A stretch of 64,000 bases of DNA from positions 496,001 to 560,000 of the forward strand of contig CALDSU010000008.1 of NCBI GenBank assembly GCA_937924525.1. Direction: 5' to 3'. Below, in pieces: positions 11,484 through 21,129 of the stretch. The notes under the pieces are model-generated. The model was given only the letters and a program-made list of their open reading frames with translations. It ran no database searches and was not told the DNA's origin. This DNA is from an uncultured Bryobacteraceae bacterium. Lineage in GTDB: Bacteria > Acidobacteriota > Terriglobia > Bryobacterales > Bryobacteraceae. Within the stretch, counting starts at the first letter, position 1; every line of letters begins with the position of its first letter. The translations under genes and the position numbers were made by a program.

Positions 11484-11575
11484 CCAGCCCGCAAGACTTC
11501 GGCGCGGCCGGCGCGCCGCGGGCGCTAGTCGCCAACGCAAGGCGACCGCGGGTTGATACACTTTCTCCGGGTAAC

Positions 11576-14353
11576 ATGTCCCGGATCCTGCCCGCCTCTT
11601 GTCTGCTGGCCGTCCTTGCCGTCGCCTCCCGCGCCCAGGTGGTCGCCGGGCACGACTTCGATCCGGTCTCCGACGCGGTGGTCAGTTGGCGGATCGCTCC
11701 GGGGCGGAGCGTGGGCCAGTCGATGCGCGCGCCCGCATCCCTCCTCGCCGGCGTGCGGGTGAAATTGTTGCGGCAAGGCCAGCCGGCCGACCTGGAGTTC
11801 CGGTTGGGTTCGCGTCCCGGCGCGGCGGACCTGGCCGCGGGGCGGTTCGCTGCGGCCGGGGCGAATCCTTGGTTCGAACGCTGGCAGCAGGCGAGGTTTT
11901 CCCCGCGCCGCGTCACGGCCCGAACCCTCTACCTGGAGTTGCGCCTGCCGGCATCCAGCGCGGGATCTTACGAAGTTTTCGGCACGGCGCAAGCCCGCCT
12001 CGCGCGGCCCGAATTTCAGGTGCGGTTCGGCTACCGGCCGAACTGGTACGACCCCGGCGGCGAACCCGCGGCATTCGAAAGCGCCCCCAACCTCGACTAC
12101 GGCGTGCGAACGCCCCGCTACGACGCCGGTGCGGCGTTCGATGATCAACGGCGGCCGCTGGACTCGATGGACCTCGCCTTTCAGTTGTTGGGACCGCAGC
12201 CGGTGACGCCGGAGGGCGAGGAACGCTTCGCGTTTGTCACCGAGATTACCGGGCCGCTGTACCCGAGGCGGCTGCGCGAGCCCGGGCGCCGCGCGCAACC
12301 GGGCGAGGTCCTGGTGGACGGGAGCTGGCGGCTGGAAGGGCCGCCGGCGCCAGGCGTGGCGCTGGACACCGCCGTGCGCGAGTTTCGCGAATTCCTCGAC
12401 CGCGCGATGGACGTGCGTCTGGATTCGGCGCCCGTCCACACGATCACGGTGGCGGCCGGGTGTGGCGAACCGGCCGCCCAACCGGAAGCGTTTCACATCC
12501 GGGTAGCCGAGGCTCGCATCGAGGTCTGCGGCCGCGACGAAGTGGGCGCCTTGCGCGGGCTGCACTTCCTCGAGGCGGAAATGAAGCTGCGCCACGCGCC
12601 CCTGCTGGCCTTGGGGGAAACCCGCCTGGCGCCGGTCCATGCGCTGCGTATCGCAGCCGGGCCGTTGCACGCCAAGAGCGAACTTGACGGCCCGGACCAC
12701 CCTTACACCGACGGTTTGCTGGGGCGGATGGCGCGGGCTGGATTTAACTCGATCTGGGTGTGGGGCGATCTCGACGAGATTGCCCATTCCCGCGTCTTCC
12801 CGGAACTCGACCACGGCGTCCGGACCCGGCAGGCGCGCCTCCGCCAGTTGCAGGCGCGCGCCGCGCGCTACGGCATGGGCGTGCATGTCTATCTCGCCAG
12901 CCGGCCGCTGCCGGAGGAGTTTTTCCAGCGCCATCCGGAAACCCGCGGCAGCGCGTTGCCAGCCTACGGGGGCGTGAACATCCTGTGCTCCAGCGTCCCG
13001 GCGGTGCGGGATCATTACCGGGCGGCGCTCGGCGACCTGTTCCAGGCCGCGCCGGGCCTGCGAGGCGTTTCCTTCATCGTGGGCGGCGAGGGATTCATGC
13101 ACTGCTACACCCGCAAGAACACCTGTCCGCGCTGCTCGCGGCGTCCGCCGGAGGAGACCATCGCCGAACTGGCCGCGGCGGTGTTCGCGGGCGCGCGCGC
13201 CGCGGACCCGCGCGCCGAGGTGGCCCTGTGGCCGTATAGCGCCTCGAATACCTGGTCGCGCCACGACATCACCCAAGCGCGCCTGATCGAGCGCCTGCCT
13301 CCCGGGTTGATCTTCATGACCGAATTCGCCAAGGAAGCAGCGATCTCCTTCGGCGGCATCACCATTCCCGCCTACGATTACCCGCTCAGCATCGTCGGTC
13401 CCGCCGAGCGCTTTGTCCGGCAGAGCGAACTCGCCGGCCGGCGCGGTCTCGGTTTCTGGGCGCGCACCGAGCACGCCATCGCCCTGGAGTTCGTCCAGAC
13501 GCCGTACATCCCGGCGATGCACCAGTGGGCCGAGCGTTTCGCGCGCGTGCGGGCCGCGCCCGGCGTGACGGGCGTGTTCGCCAACTGGATGCATTACGGC
13601 TTCATGCCCACCGTGGCCGCGGACCTGTTCGCGGCCAGCCTGTGGGATCACGCCGCCGCGCCGGACGAGATTTTGCGCCGCCTGGCCGAGCGCGACTACG
13701 GCGCCGAGGGCGCGCCTCACGCGCTGGCCGCCTGGCGAGCCTTCAGCGAGGCGATCCGCGAGTACCCGTTTTCCGGGAGCGTCGCCCTGGGGATCGTGCA
13801 AACCGGACCCGCGCATCCGTTGTTTCCTTCCGCCGGATACCGGCCGGTCCACGGCGCGGGCCGGCAGTTCCGGAACGATCTTGGCTGGACTAGGCCCTGG
13901 GGCCCGGAACTCACACTGGCGCAGTTCCGCAAGCTGGAGCGACGCTGGAGCGAGGGGGTGGCCGCCATGGAACAGGCGGTAGCCGCGGCGCCCGCCGCCC
14001 TGCGCCCGGCGGCCCGGCGCGAAGCCAACGTGGCCCGCGCCCTGCTGGCCTGCGTCCGCTCCACGATCCACGTCACCGAGTTTCTTCTGCTGCGCGAACG
14101 GCGGGACGCGGCCGGCGGGGACGAGGCGCGACACGATTGGGAACGCCAGATGGCGCGGGTGGCGCGCGCCGAGCTGGCCAACGCGCGGGAGGCCGCGCCG
14201 CTGGTCGCCGCCGATTCGCGCCTCGGCTACGCCAACAGCGGCAGGAACGAACAGACCGGCGTCGCCCGCGCCGGCATCTACTCGGCCGTGATGATCGAGA
14301 AGAAAATCGCGCAGGTCGAGCGCCTGCTGCGGACCGAACTGGCCGGACGCTGA
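11576..14353 (+). CDS. Large secreted GH67/GH20-like (TIM-barrel) protein
   Basis: 925 residues with a Sec signal peptide (about 1-20). An N-terminal beta-sandwich-like region of about 280 residues is followed by a small alpha/beta module (about 300-345: 'VCGRDEVGALRGLHFLEAEM'). That module matches the domain preceding the barrel in GH20 hexosaminidases and GH67 alpha-glucuronidases. A barrel-like domain follows (about 355-680) with a Cys pair in 'NTCPRC' near 510, as in related DUF4838-type proteins. I cannot assign catalytic acids securely. Likely a periplasmic or outer-surface glycosidase on complex glycans. It sits upstream of a beta-propeller and an enolase-superfamily gene. Confidence 0.7.
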   Translation: MSRILPASCLLAVLAVASRAQVVAGHDFDPVSDAVVSWRIAPGRSVGQSMRAPASLLAGVRVKLLRQGQPADLEFRLGSRPGAADLAAGRFAAAGANPWFERWQQARFSPRRVTARTLYLELRLPASSAGSYEVFGTAQARLARPEFQVRFGYRPNWYDPGGEPAAFESAPNLDYGVRTPRYDAGAAFDDQRRPLDSMDLAFQLLGPQPVTPEGEERFAFVTEITGPLYPRRLREPGRRAQPGEVLVDGSWRLEGPPAPGVALDTAVREFREFLDRAMDVRLDSAPVHTITVAAGCGEPAAQPEAFHIRVAEARIEVCGRDEVGALRGLHFLEAEMKLRHAPLLALGETRLAPVHALRIAAGPLHAKSELDGPDHPYTDGLLGRMARAGFNSIWVWGDLDEIAHSRVFPELDHGVRTRQARLRQLQARAARYGMGVHVYLASRPLPEEFFQRHPETRGSALPAYGGVNILCSSVPAVRDHYRAALGDLFQAAPGLRGVSFIVGGEGFMHCYTRKNTCPRCSRRPPEETIAELAAAVFAGARAADPRAEVALWPYSASNTWSRHDITQARLIERLPPGLIFMTEFAKEAAISFGGITIPAYDYPLSIVGPAERFVRQSELAGRRGLGFWARTEHAIALEFVQTPYIPAMHQWAERFARVRAAPGVTGVFANWMHYGFMPTVAADLFAASLWDHAAAPDEILRRLAERDYGAEGAPHALAAWRAFSEAIREYPFSGSVALGIVQTGPAHPLFPSAGYRPVHGAGRQFRNDLGWTRPWGPELTLAQFRKLERRWSEGVAAMEQAVAAAPAALRPAARREANVARALLACVRSTIHVTEFLLLRERRDAAGGDEARHDWERQMARVARAELANAREAAPLVAADSRLGYANSGRNEQTGVARAGIYSAVMIEKKIAQVERLLRTELAGR

Positions 14354-14391
14354 TCCGCGCCGGTTGCATTCCGCCCCTCCCGTGTCATCCA

Positions 14392-15186
14392 ATGCTTCGA
14401 AAGCAGCTTATGCAGCGGCGTCTTTTTCTCGGATCCCTGGCCCTGACTGCTGGCCTGCACGGCGCAGGCCGCGTGCCGACTCACACGGCGCGAGTCACCA
14501 AACTCTGGAAGTCGCCCGACGGCTACCCGAACGCTCTGGAAGCCACGCCCGAAGGCCTGTGGGTCGGCGAGCAGTGCACCGACCGCGCGTACCTGCTCGA
14601 TGGGCAAACGGGGCGCGTACTCAGGAAAGTCGAAACCGAATCGTCCAATACGAGCGGCATCGCCTTTGGCGGCGGTTACCTTTGGATGGCCGCCAACGGC
14701 CGGGCGCTCGGACGCCTCGGCAGGCCCACAGACGCGACCGGCGGCAACGTGGTGAAGGTGGATCCGGAAAACGGACGGACCGTGGGCCGTTATCCCATTC
14801 CGGACGGGGGCGGCGTCCACGGCCTGCTCTACATCGACGACACGCTCTGGATCACCTGCTTCAAATGGCAGGCGCTGGTGCAAGTCGATGTGCGTACGTT
14901 CAAGCAAGTGCACCGCATCCCCCTGCACCTGCCGCGCGCGCACGGCCTGGCCTGGGATCCGCCCGGGATCTGGGTGGGACACTCGAACGATTTCATCTTC
15001 CAGAAACTCAACGCGCAGACCGGCGAAGTGATGGAACAGATCCTGCTGACCAAGGGCGTGGATCCCGATCCGCACGGGATGGATCTGTATCAAGGGAAGA
15101 TGTACTACTGCGACGCGGGTATCGCGCCGCCGGGCGTGGCTAACCACAGTCCGGCCGCCGGCTACATCTGCCGGATCGATCTTTAG
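14392..15186 (+). CDS. Tat-exported beta-propeller (YncE/SMP-30-like) protein
   Basis: 264 residues. A twin-arginine leader (QRRLFLGSLALTAG) precedes repeated beta-blades with motifs such as 'EGLWVGEQCTDRAYLLDGQTG', 'GGYLWMAANG' and 'PDPHGMDLYQGKMYYCD'. These fit a PQQ/YncE-like or streptogramin-lyase-like propeller. Two starts are possible, 14392 and 14410; the second leaves the Tat motif almost at the N-terminus. Substrate unknown. It lies between the large GH-like gene and an enolase-superfamily gene in the same direction and may form an operon with them. Confidence 0.72.
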   Translation: MLRKQLMQRRLFLGSLALTAGLHGAGRVPTHTARVTKLWKSPDGYPNALEATPEGLWVGEQCTDRAYLLDGQTGRVLRKVETESSNTSGIAFGGGYLWMAANGRALGRLGRPTDATGGNVVKVDPENGRTVGRYPIPDGGGVHGLLYIDDTLWITCFKWQALVQVDVRTFKQVHRIPLHLPRAHGLAWDPPGIWVGHSNDFIFQKLNAQTGEVMEQILLTKGVDPDPHGMDLYQGKMYYCDAGIAPPGVANHSPAAGYICRIDL

Positions 15187-15215
15187 TCTATGAGCGAGAA
15201 TTGCAGGAGGCAAAC

Positions 15216-16370
15216 ATGCTTGTGAGAACCAGTCGCCGCCACGCCGCCCCGGCGATCGCCTCCTTGGGTTTGACGCCCGCCCTGAGCCGGCCATTACTGG
15301 CCGCCGCCGGCGCGGCTCCGGCCTCCGCCCGGACCATGCGCTTTTCGAAGTACGAAATTCTGCCCGTCAAGGTGCCGATGGCCGCCCGGCTGCGCGATGC
15401 GTGGGCCGAGAGCTACCGCTTGCAGGGCCGCCCGCAAACCGCGTACGAATCGACCATCATCAAGCTCCACACCGATGAGGAACTGGTGGGCATCGGCGAC
15501 GCGCTGATGCCGCCGGCGCGCGCCGAGGCGATCCTCCAGCGCATGATCGGGCGCACGCCGTGGGAATACCTCCAGGACGATGCGATCGGCGGCATTCTCA
15601 TGGCTGTCTACGACGTCATCGGCCACGGCACGGGTTTGCCGGCCTGCCGCGTCCTGGCCAGCAACCCCAAGCCGTCGATTTTTCACACGTACTGGACGCA
15701 CTGTTTGCCGCCCGAGCTCATGGCGGCCGAGGCCCAGCGTGCGGCGGGCCTGGGCTACCGCGCGCACAAGGTCAAAGCCCGGCCGTGGCAGGATCCGGTG
15801 AAACAGGCGGAGGCCATGTGCGCGGTGGTGCCGCCATCGTACCGGTTTTGGGCCGACGCCAACGCCTGCTGGGGAACGCCCGGCCGCGCGCTGCACTTCA
15901 TCCGCGAACTGGCGCGCTTCCACAACTACTTCGCCGTGGAATCGCCCGTCCAGTACCGCGAAGTCGGCTATTTTCGCGAATTGAAGAAAGCCAACCCGCC
16001 GCTGCGCATCGCCGAACATATGGGCCCCGATCCGATGACCTTCATCAAGGAAGGGCTGCTGGACGCCTTCGTGATCGGCGGCCCCATCGGCCGCAGCCTG
16101 GCGCAGCGGGCGCTGATGGCCGAGGTGACCAGTGTGCCGCTCTGGATCGAGTACGGCATCACTAACGGGGTGTGTCAGACGTTCCAGGCCCACCACGCCG
16201 CCGCCTACCCCGGCATCGAGTACACCATTGCCATTTCCCACTGCCTGGAAGACGACCTGGTCGTGGAGGAGTGGAAAATGCGCGACGGCTACTTTGATCT
16301 GCCCCGGAAGCCGGGACTCGGCGTGACGCTGAACATGAATGCGATTGAGAAGTACCGTGTCAAGGCCTAG
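15216..16370 (+). CDS. Enolase-superfamily (mandelate racemase/muconate lactonizing type) protein
   Basis: 384 residues. A strong ribosome site (AGGAGG) lies 5 bases before this ATG. The N-terminus has an arginine-rich, probably exported leader (about 1-40). The superfamily residues are visible: KVK on strand 2 of the barrel, metal ligands in 'ADANACWG' (Asp), 'AVESPVQY' (Glu) and 'RIAEHMG' (Glu), then 'ISHCLEDD' late in the barrel. Members dehydrate or epimerise sugar acids, or racemise dipeptides. The context of GH67-like proteins favours sugar-acid dehydration or epimerisation (inference). Export of such an enzyme is unusual. Confidence 0.8.
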   Translation: MLVRTSRRHAAPAIASLGLTPALSRPLLAAAGAAPASARTMRFSKYEILPVKVPMAARLRDAWAESYRLQGRPQTAYESTIIKLHTDEELVGIGDALMPPARAEAILQRMIGRTPWEYLQDDAIGGILMAVYDVIGHGTGLPACRVLASNPKPSIFHTYWTHCLPPELMAAEAQRAAGLGYRAHKVKARPWQDPVKQAEAMCAVVPPSYRFWADANACWGTPGRALHFIRELARFHNYFAVESPVQYREVGYFRELKKANPPLRIAEHMGPDPMTFIKEGLLDAFVIGGPIGRSLAQRALMAEVTSVPLWIEYGITNGVCQTFQAHHAAAYPGIEYTIAISHCLEDDLVVEEWKMRDGYFDLPRKPGLGVTLNMNAIEKYRVKA

Positions 16371-16685
16371 GTCGGGAAAGTAAAGGTTTTTTCCATTAGA
16401 TACGGCCCACGCGGTTCTTTCTGGACTCCAAAAATAAGGGGGGTTACACTGCGAGTCCAAGTCCCTTGTTTTCATGGGCATGATGGACGCCGGAGCCCTT
16501 CCCCAGCGGCGCGCAGGCCGGTTCGTGCTCCTGCATCCACCGGCGCTGGAATACGGCAGCCCGACCTTGGTCTGATTGGGTTCTGGCGCGGAAACCTCGC
16601 TTGAAAAGAAAACGGCGCGGGCCGGCGGGCGGGGCAGGTGTTGCATACGCCCGCCCCGGTTCGCTCGGCGCTCCGGTTTGACACA
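16371..16685. other. Intergenic region, no gene seen
   Basis: About 315 bases with an AT-richer patch at 16380-16430. No credible coding sequence, RNA or repeat was found. A TTGACA-like box lies at 16676-16681, immediately before the next start codon, with no convincing -10 element in the right place. Confidence 0.5.
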
Positions 16686-19004
16686 ATGCTTTCCAGAATG
16701 CACATCGTTCCCTTTGCGCGACTGGTGAGCGCCGCCGTGCTCATGACCGCCGCGGCGGCGCAGGAACAGGACCCCGCCATCGCCGCCGCCCGCGAAGACC
16801 TCGCGGCGGCGCTCGCGTCCATCGGGCACGCCGAGTCCGGCTCGGCGTTGCAGGTGCGCTTCGACTCCGAAGTCCTGCCCGCGGAAGGCTACGCATGGAC
16901 CACGGAAGGCGGCCGGTTGCGGCTGCGCGCGGGCAGCGCCCTGGGCGCGGCCTACGCCCTCGAGCGGATCGCCTGGCTGACGCGCGCGCTCCGCTCGTTT
17001 CCGCCGCCCGCCGGCGACGATCGTCCGGTCCTGCCCTACCGCTTCTTCATCATCCGGCCCGTGGTGACCAATTCGCTCGAGGGACCGCCCGCCGGACCCG
17101 CGGAGATCGCCCGCTCCGTGCAGGAATTCCGCCAGAGGCTCCGCGACGCGCTTCGCTTCGGATACAACTACGTGGTGATCGCTGGACTGGAGCACTATGT
17201 TCCCACGGAAGAGAAGCCCTACGCGGAGCGATCGGAACGCTACCGCCGCCACCTGCACGCGGCGATCCGCGAGGCGCACGCGCACCATCTGAAGGTCCTG
17301 CTGATCGGCGATGAGGCCATCTATCTCCCTTCCTGGCTCGCCGCCGCAGGTGCGCGCCCCTCGGTGAAGGACCCCCGGTTTTGGGTTGCCTTGCAGGACA
17401 AGTACCGCCGCCTGCTGCGCGCCGTCCCCGAACTGGACGGCGTGGCCACCCGGATCGGCGAGTTTATCCCGGGCCACGGTTTTGCAAGCCTGGACGTCAT
17501 CCATTCCCGCGAGCCGGAACCGGATCCCCGCATCGAAGAGCGCTACCGCCTGTTCCTGACCAGGATCCACGAGGTGGTGAGCGGCGAGTTCGGAAAGCTC
17601 TTGCTGCACCGGACCTGGGTCACTAACGATTGGGAGCAGCACAGCGTACCCGAGATCTACCGCCGGACCTTTACCTCCGCCCTCCCGGCGGACAACCTCT
17701 TTGTCGCAATCAAGCTGACCAAGCAGGACGCCTGGTATTACGGATCGGCGTTCAATCCCACCTTTGGACACACGCCTCACCGGACCATCGCCCAGGCCGA
17801 GCTGTACAGCCAGTATCAGGGCCTGGGTACGGTGGCGGATTTTCCCGCGCGCTGGATGGGAGCCGCGCTGGAGTGGGCGACGGAGCGCGGGGCGCAGGGT
17901 GTGCTCACCACGCAGCCGCTGCCGAACCTGCTCTCGCCCGGCATCCTGTACGTCTTCTCCCGGCTGAGCTGGAACCCGAAATCCGACGTGCGGGGAGCGG
18001 CGCGGGAGTGGGTGGCCGCGACCTTCGGTCCCGCTGGCGCGGACGACCTCACCAGCTTGCTGCTGAACTCCGCCGAGGTGGCCCGGCACGTGTATTACCT
18101 CCCGCCCGTGGCGCTGGACGGCTGGGATCCGCTGCCCGCCATCCGGGTGGATAAGTTCGTGGCCAAAGGCAATCCGCGTTGGGACCACGGACGCGGCCAT
18201 GATCAATTTCTGCGGTCGCTCTATCTAAAATTGAAGCCCTATTTCGACGACACCTACGCTCAGGCCGGCCGGGGTTTCGAACTCGCCGGGAAAATGCAGA
18301 CAGACTTCGGCCGGCTGCGAGAGCGGATGGAACCCTCGCCCCAGGCGGCGCAGTTCGAGGAGATCCTCCGCCATACCACGGCGGTCGCCGCGCTGACGCG
18401 CGACTATACCCGCGCCATGCTGAGCTACTTCGCATATCGCGAGCAGCCCTCGGCGGCCAGGCGGGAGCGGCTGGAGGCCGACTCGGCGAAGCTGAAGGCG
18501 TCGGCCGCGGCGTACCGGCAGGCCCACCGCTTTTACGGCCTGGCGGGGATCGACCAGACGCTGGAACTGACCGCGCGGATGCTGGAGGACCGTGAGCGCG
18601 CCGAGCGGGTCCTGCGCGACGCTCCCACCGAACAGCAGATCGCCGCCCGTTTCCGGGAGGCGCGCGAGGAAGATCAGCGACTGCTCGACGGCAATCCGCG
18701 GGCTGAATTGATCCTGCGCTGGAAGGGCACCATCGACGGCAGGGACATCCTCCACATCCGCGGTGACCAGATCCGGGTCGAACCCATTTCCGGAGACGGG
18801 GTCCACGCCGTCACCGCCCGGTTTGCGCGGCCGCTGCCGCGGGCGGCAGGAAGCCGGTGGGCGATCCGGCCGGTCGCGGTCCGCGGAGTGGCGTATGTGA
18901 TGACGCCGCCCGGTCCGGACAATGATTTCACGCTATCGATCTACCTGGACGATCCCGACCCTGGCAGTGGGGTGTTTGACTTCGAGGTGTACCGCATCCC
19001 GTGA
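16686..19004 (+). CDS. Large secreted GH67/GH20-like protein, second copy type
   Basis: 772 residues from the ATG at 16686 (an alternative is 16698). A Sec signal peptide ends near 'TAAAAQ'. Residues about 45-95 form the small module ('LRAGSALGAAYALERIAWL') found ahead of GH67 and GH20 barrels. The barrel-like domain starts at 'PYRFFIIRPVVTNS'. Later segments are helical ('RERAERVLRDAP') and the C-terminal 110 residues are beta-rich. Overall length matches GH67-like alpha-glucuronidases, but the catalytic acids cannot be named with certainty. It probably works with the enolase-superfamily gene upstream. Confidence 0.68.
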   Translation: MLSRMHIVPFARLVSAAVLMTAAAAQEQDPAIAAAREDLAAALASIGHAESGSALQVRFDSEVLPAEGYAWTTEGGRLRLRAGSALGAAYALERIAWLTRALRSFPPPAGDDRPVLPYRFFIIRPVVTNSLEGPPAGPAEIARSVQEFRQRLRDALRFGYNYVVIAGLEHYVPTEEKPYAERSERYRRHLHAAIREAHAHHLKVLLIGDEAIYLPSWLAAAGARPSVKDPRFWVALQDKYRRLLRAVPELDGVATRIGEFIPGHGFASLDVIHSREPEPDPRIEERYRLFLTRIHEVVSGEFGKLLLHRTWVTNDWEQHSVPEIYRRTFTSALPADNLFVAIKLTKQDAWYYGSAFNPTFGHTPHRTIAQAELYSQYQGLGTVADFPARWMGAALEWATERGAQGVLTTQPLPNLLSPGILYVFSRLSWNPKSDVRGAAREWVAATFGPAGADDLTSLLLNSAEVARHVYYLPPVALDGWDPLPAIRVDKFVAKGNPRWDHGRGHDQFLRSLYLKLKPYFDDTYAQAGRGFELAGKMQTDFGRLRERMEPSPQAAQFEEILRHTTAVAALTRDYTRAMLSYFAYREQPSAARRERLEADSAKLKASAAAYRQAHRFYGLAGIDQTLELTARMLEDRERAERVLRDAPTEQQIAARFREAREEDQRLLDGNPRAELILRWKGTIDGRDILHIRGDQIRVEPISGDGVHAVTARFARPLPRAAGSRWAIRPVAVRGVAYVMTPPGPDNDFTLSIYLDDPDPGSGVFDFEVYRIP

Positions 19005-19293
19005 CCAGTCACGAGCGCGCTGGTAGCCAGCTTCGCGGCTGACATCCGGATGCGCCCACGGTTCCGGCGGCCCCAGCAACTGCCGGTCCGTTCGACTTTC
19101 TGTCTATTAGCCAGATTGAAAATTTCGATTGGAATTTTTGCGACCCTGAACCCTACAATCACCTAAACATCCGGTTCGAGCTCGTTGAAGGGCTATGGCC
19201 GCGTAGGACGCGAACGAAAAAGTCTCTTGTCCGTGCTGCGGGAACTGCCATCGGCGGGCGGCGGAACCAGTTTCCCTGGGCATGAGGAGAGAG

Positions 19294-20391
19294 ATGACCT
19301 TCTTGAGGGCGTTGTGTGTCCTGACCGCCGCAGTCAGCGGCGCGCTGAGCCAGACCGAGTCTCCGGCGCCGCCACCAGCGCCTCCCTCAGCCTGGCCGTT
19401 TGGCCGCCTCCAGGCCAGCGGTCTGGTGGACAGCTACTATAGCCTCAATTTCAACCATCCCATCAGCCACGCAAACCAATACCGTAACTTCGACGTGCGC
19501 GCCGACCGGATCAGCGTGAACATGGCCCGGCTGACGCTGGAACGCAGTCCCGAGCCACTGGGGTTCAGAGCCGATTTCGGCGTGGGGCGAGCCTTTGAGG
19601 TGGTGCATGCCACGGAGCCGGCGGGAGACGTGCTCGACTGGCTGCCGCAGGCCTATCTCAGCCTGAAGCCGACCAAGGATCGAGGCCTGCAAGTCGACTT
19701 TGGCAAGTTCTTCACCAGCGCTGGCGCGGAACTTACTGAGACTCACTTGAACTGGAACTATTCCCGGTCACTGCTTTACGCCAACGGCCCATACTATCAC
19801 CTGGGCGTCCGGTTGACCCGCCCCCTCGCCGGCAGCTTCACGGTCGGCTTTCAGGCCGTCAACGGCTGGAATAACATTAAGGACAATAACAGCGGAAAGA
19901 CTCTCGGGCTCACTACCGCCTGGAATGGCTCCCGGGTCTCCTGGTTCAACAGTTACTACGCCGGGCCGGAAAAGAACGGCTCGAATAGAGGAATTCGTCA
20001 TTTCTACGACACCGTTCTCACGGTCACGCCCCGGGACACGGTCTCCGCCTATGTGAACTTCGACTACGGGACGGAGAAGGCGGACACGGCCGGGAATCAC
20101 ATTTGGGTGGGCATTGCCGCAGCCGCCCGGTTTTCCTTGACCAGGCGCATCGCGCTCAGCCCGCGCGCGGAGTACTACTCGGACCGGGACGGCTTCATCA
20201 CCGGGACCCCGCAGAACTTGAAGGAAGTCACCCTGACGGCCGAGTATCAGTGGCGGGAGGGGCTGCTGTCCAGATTCGAGTACCGGCGGGACTGGTCGGA
20301 CCGGGAGGTCTTCGAACGCGGTCGCCATGGCGCTTTTCGCAGCCAGAACACGTTGCTGTTGGGATGCGTGGCCTATTTCGGACCGAAGTAA
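19294..20391 (+). CDS. Outer-membrane beta-barrel porin (BBP2-like)
   Basis: 365 residues. A signal peptide and a Pro-rich linker precede a series of alternating beta-strands with aromatic girdles ('GLVDSYYSLNFNH', 'DFGKFFTSAGAE', 'RLTRPLAGSF', 'AVNGWNN') and a C-terminal Phe-rich strand ending FGPK. This is the pattern of the putative beta-barrel porin-2 family, which forms outer-membrane channels for small solutes. The start at 19294 is preferred to 19282 because an AGGAG ribosome site precedes it. Placed after the GH-like genes, it may import sugars. Confidence 0.8.
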   Translation: MTFLRALCVLTAAVSGALSQTESPAPPPAPPSAWPFGRLQASGLVDSYYSLNFNHPISHANQYRNFDVRADRISVNMARLTLERSPEPLGFRADFGVGRAFEVVHATEPAGDVLDWLPQAYLSLKPTKDRGLQVDFGKFFTSAGAELTETHLNWNYSRSLLYANGPYYHLGVRLTRPLAGSFTVGFQAVNGWNNIKDNNSGKTLGLTTAWNGSRVSWFNSYYAGPEKNGSNRGIRHFYDTVLTVTPRDTVSAYVNFDYGTEKADTAGNHIWVGIAAAARFSLTRRIALSPRAEYYSDRDGFITGTPQNLKEVTLTAEYQWREGLLSRFEYRRDWSDREVFERGRHGAFRSQNTLLLGCVAYFGPK

Positions 20392-20411
20392 GGCTTGACG
20401 CCACGGCGTTG

Positions 20412-20798
20412 CTATTTCAACTTGTCGCGCAGCAGGACCGCGAATGACTGGGCAGCCCGTTTCCGGGCGGAATCCTCCTCCTGCATGACGAAGCGGAAGG
20501 TAACCAGCGTCTTACCCGTTTTGACATCGATCGCGCGGAGGATACTCTCACCTTTTCTTCCCGTTTGACGCTGGTAGACGATTTCGGCGGCGACCGACGT
20601 GAACTGCTTGCCAAGGAGGATCCTCAAGTCAGGGTGCTCCTCCTCGGTGATGAACTCAATATTCAGCTCCTGTTGCCGGATCGCATCCTCGACAAAACGC
20701 TCAAAGCCATTCATGCGGCCGAGGAAGATCGTCTTGCGATCTGCGGCGGCCGCGAAGGCAATCAGCATAAGAAAGAGAGCCGCCGCCACGTTACGCAC
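20412..20798 (-). CDS. Small secreted hypothetical protein
   Basis: 128 residues, Sec signal peptide (about 1-19) followed by a compact alpha/beta domain. Its plan, an extended N-terminal strand with 'AIRQQELNIEFITEEEHPDLRIL' and a C-terminal helix with 'RAAQSFAVLLRDKL', resembles the C-terminal half of the protein encoded at 21130-21765. The two may be distant relatives of CsgG/TolB-N-like periplasmic proteins. Convergent with the porin gene (21 bases between the stop codons). Confidence 0.72.
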   Translation of the reverse strand: MRNVAAALFLMLIAFAAAADRKTIFLGRMNGFERFVEDAIRQQELNIEFITEEEHPDLRILLGKQFTSVAAEIVYQRQTGRKGESILRAIDVKTGKTLVTFRFVMQEEDSARKRAAQSFAVLLRDKLK

Positions 20799-21129
20799 GT
20801 CCTCAGGCTAGCATGAGGAGGCGGAGATCCGGGTCCGTCACCCCCAAGCGCCCTGGTCGCGGCCGCAAAACAGCCAGCTCTATCAAGAAAAGCGGCAAGA
20901 TCCCTGACTTCCGGCGCACTCCGGGCCTCAAGCAGCGCGCGATGCGGCGGGAGAGACGTTTCCCGTGCGGCGCCCTTCGGGGCGGAGCCCTTGGGGACAA
21001 GTATCTTCGCCGGGCCTGGTGCCCGATGCCCTTTCGCGCCTCCCGTTCCCACGCGGTGGCGCCATCGGGCTCGGGCAAGCACGGCCCAATTTAACGGCTC
21101 CCTTTCCCGAAGTATGCGGATGCTGCCGC
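20799..21129. other. Intergenic region, no gene seen
   Basis: About 330 bases of GC-rich DNA between two minus-strand secreted proteins. A plus-strand reading of 93 codons exists but is Arg-rich, lacks a family and has no ribosome site, so I do not call it. No strong hairpin with a T-run was found. Confidence 0.5.

Noticed and set aside
15294-18206. A 970-codon minus-strand open frame opposite the enolase and GH-like genes
   Set aside because: Shadow of real plus-strand genes in GC-rich DNA: codon use and composition follow the other strand and it has no family, signal or ribosome site.
20813-21094. Plus-strand open frame of 93 codons between two secreted-protein genes
   Set aside because: Arg-rich, no family, no ribosome site; not enough to call a gene.
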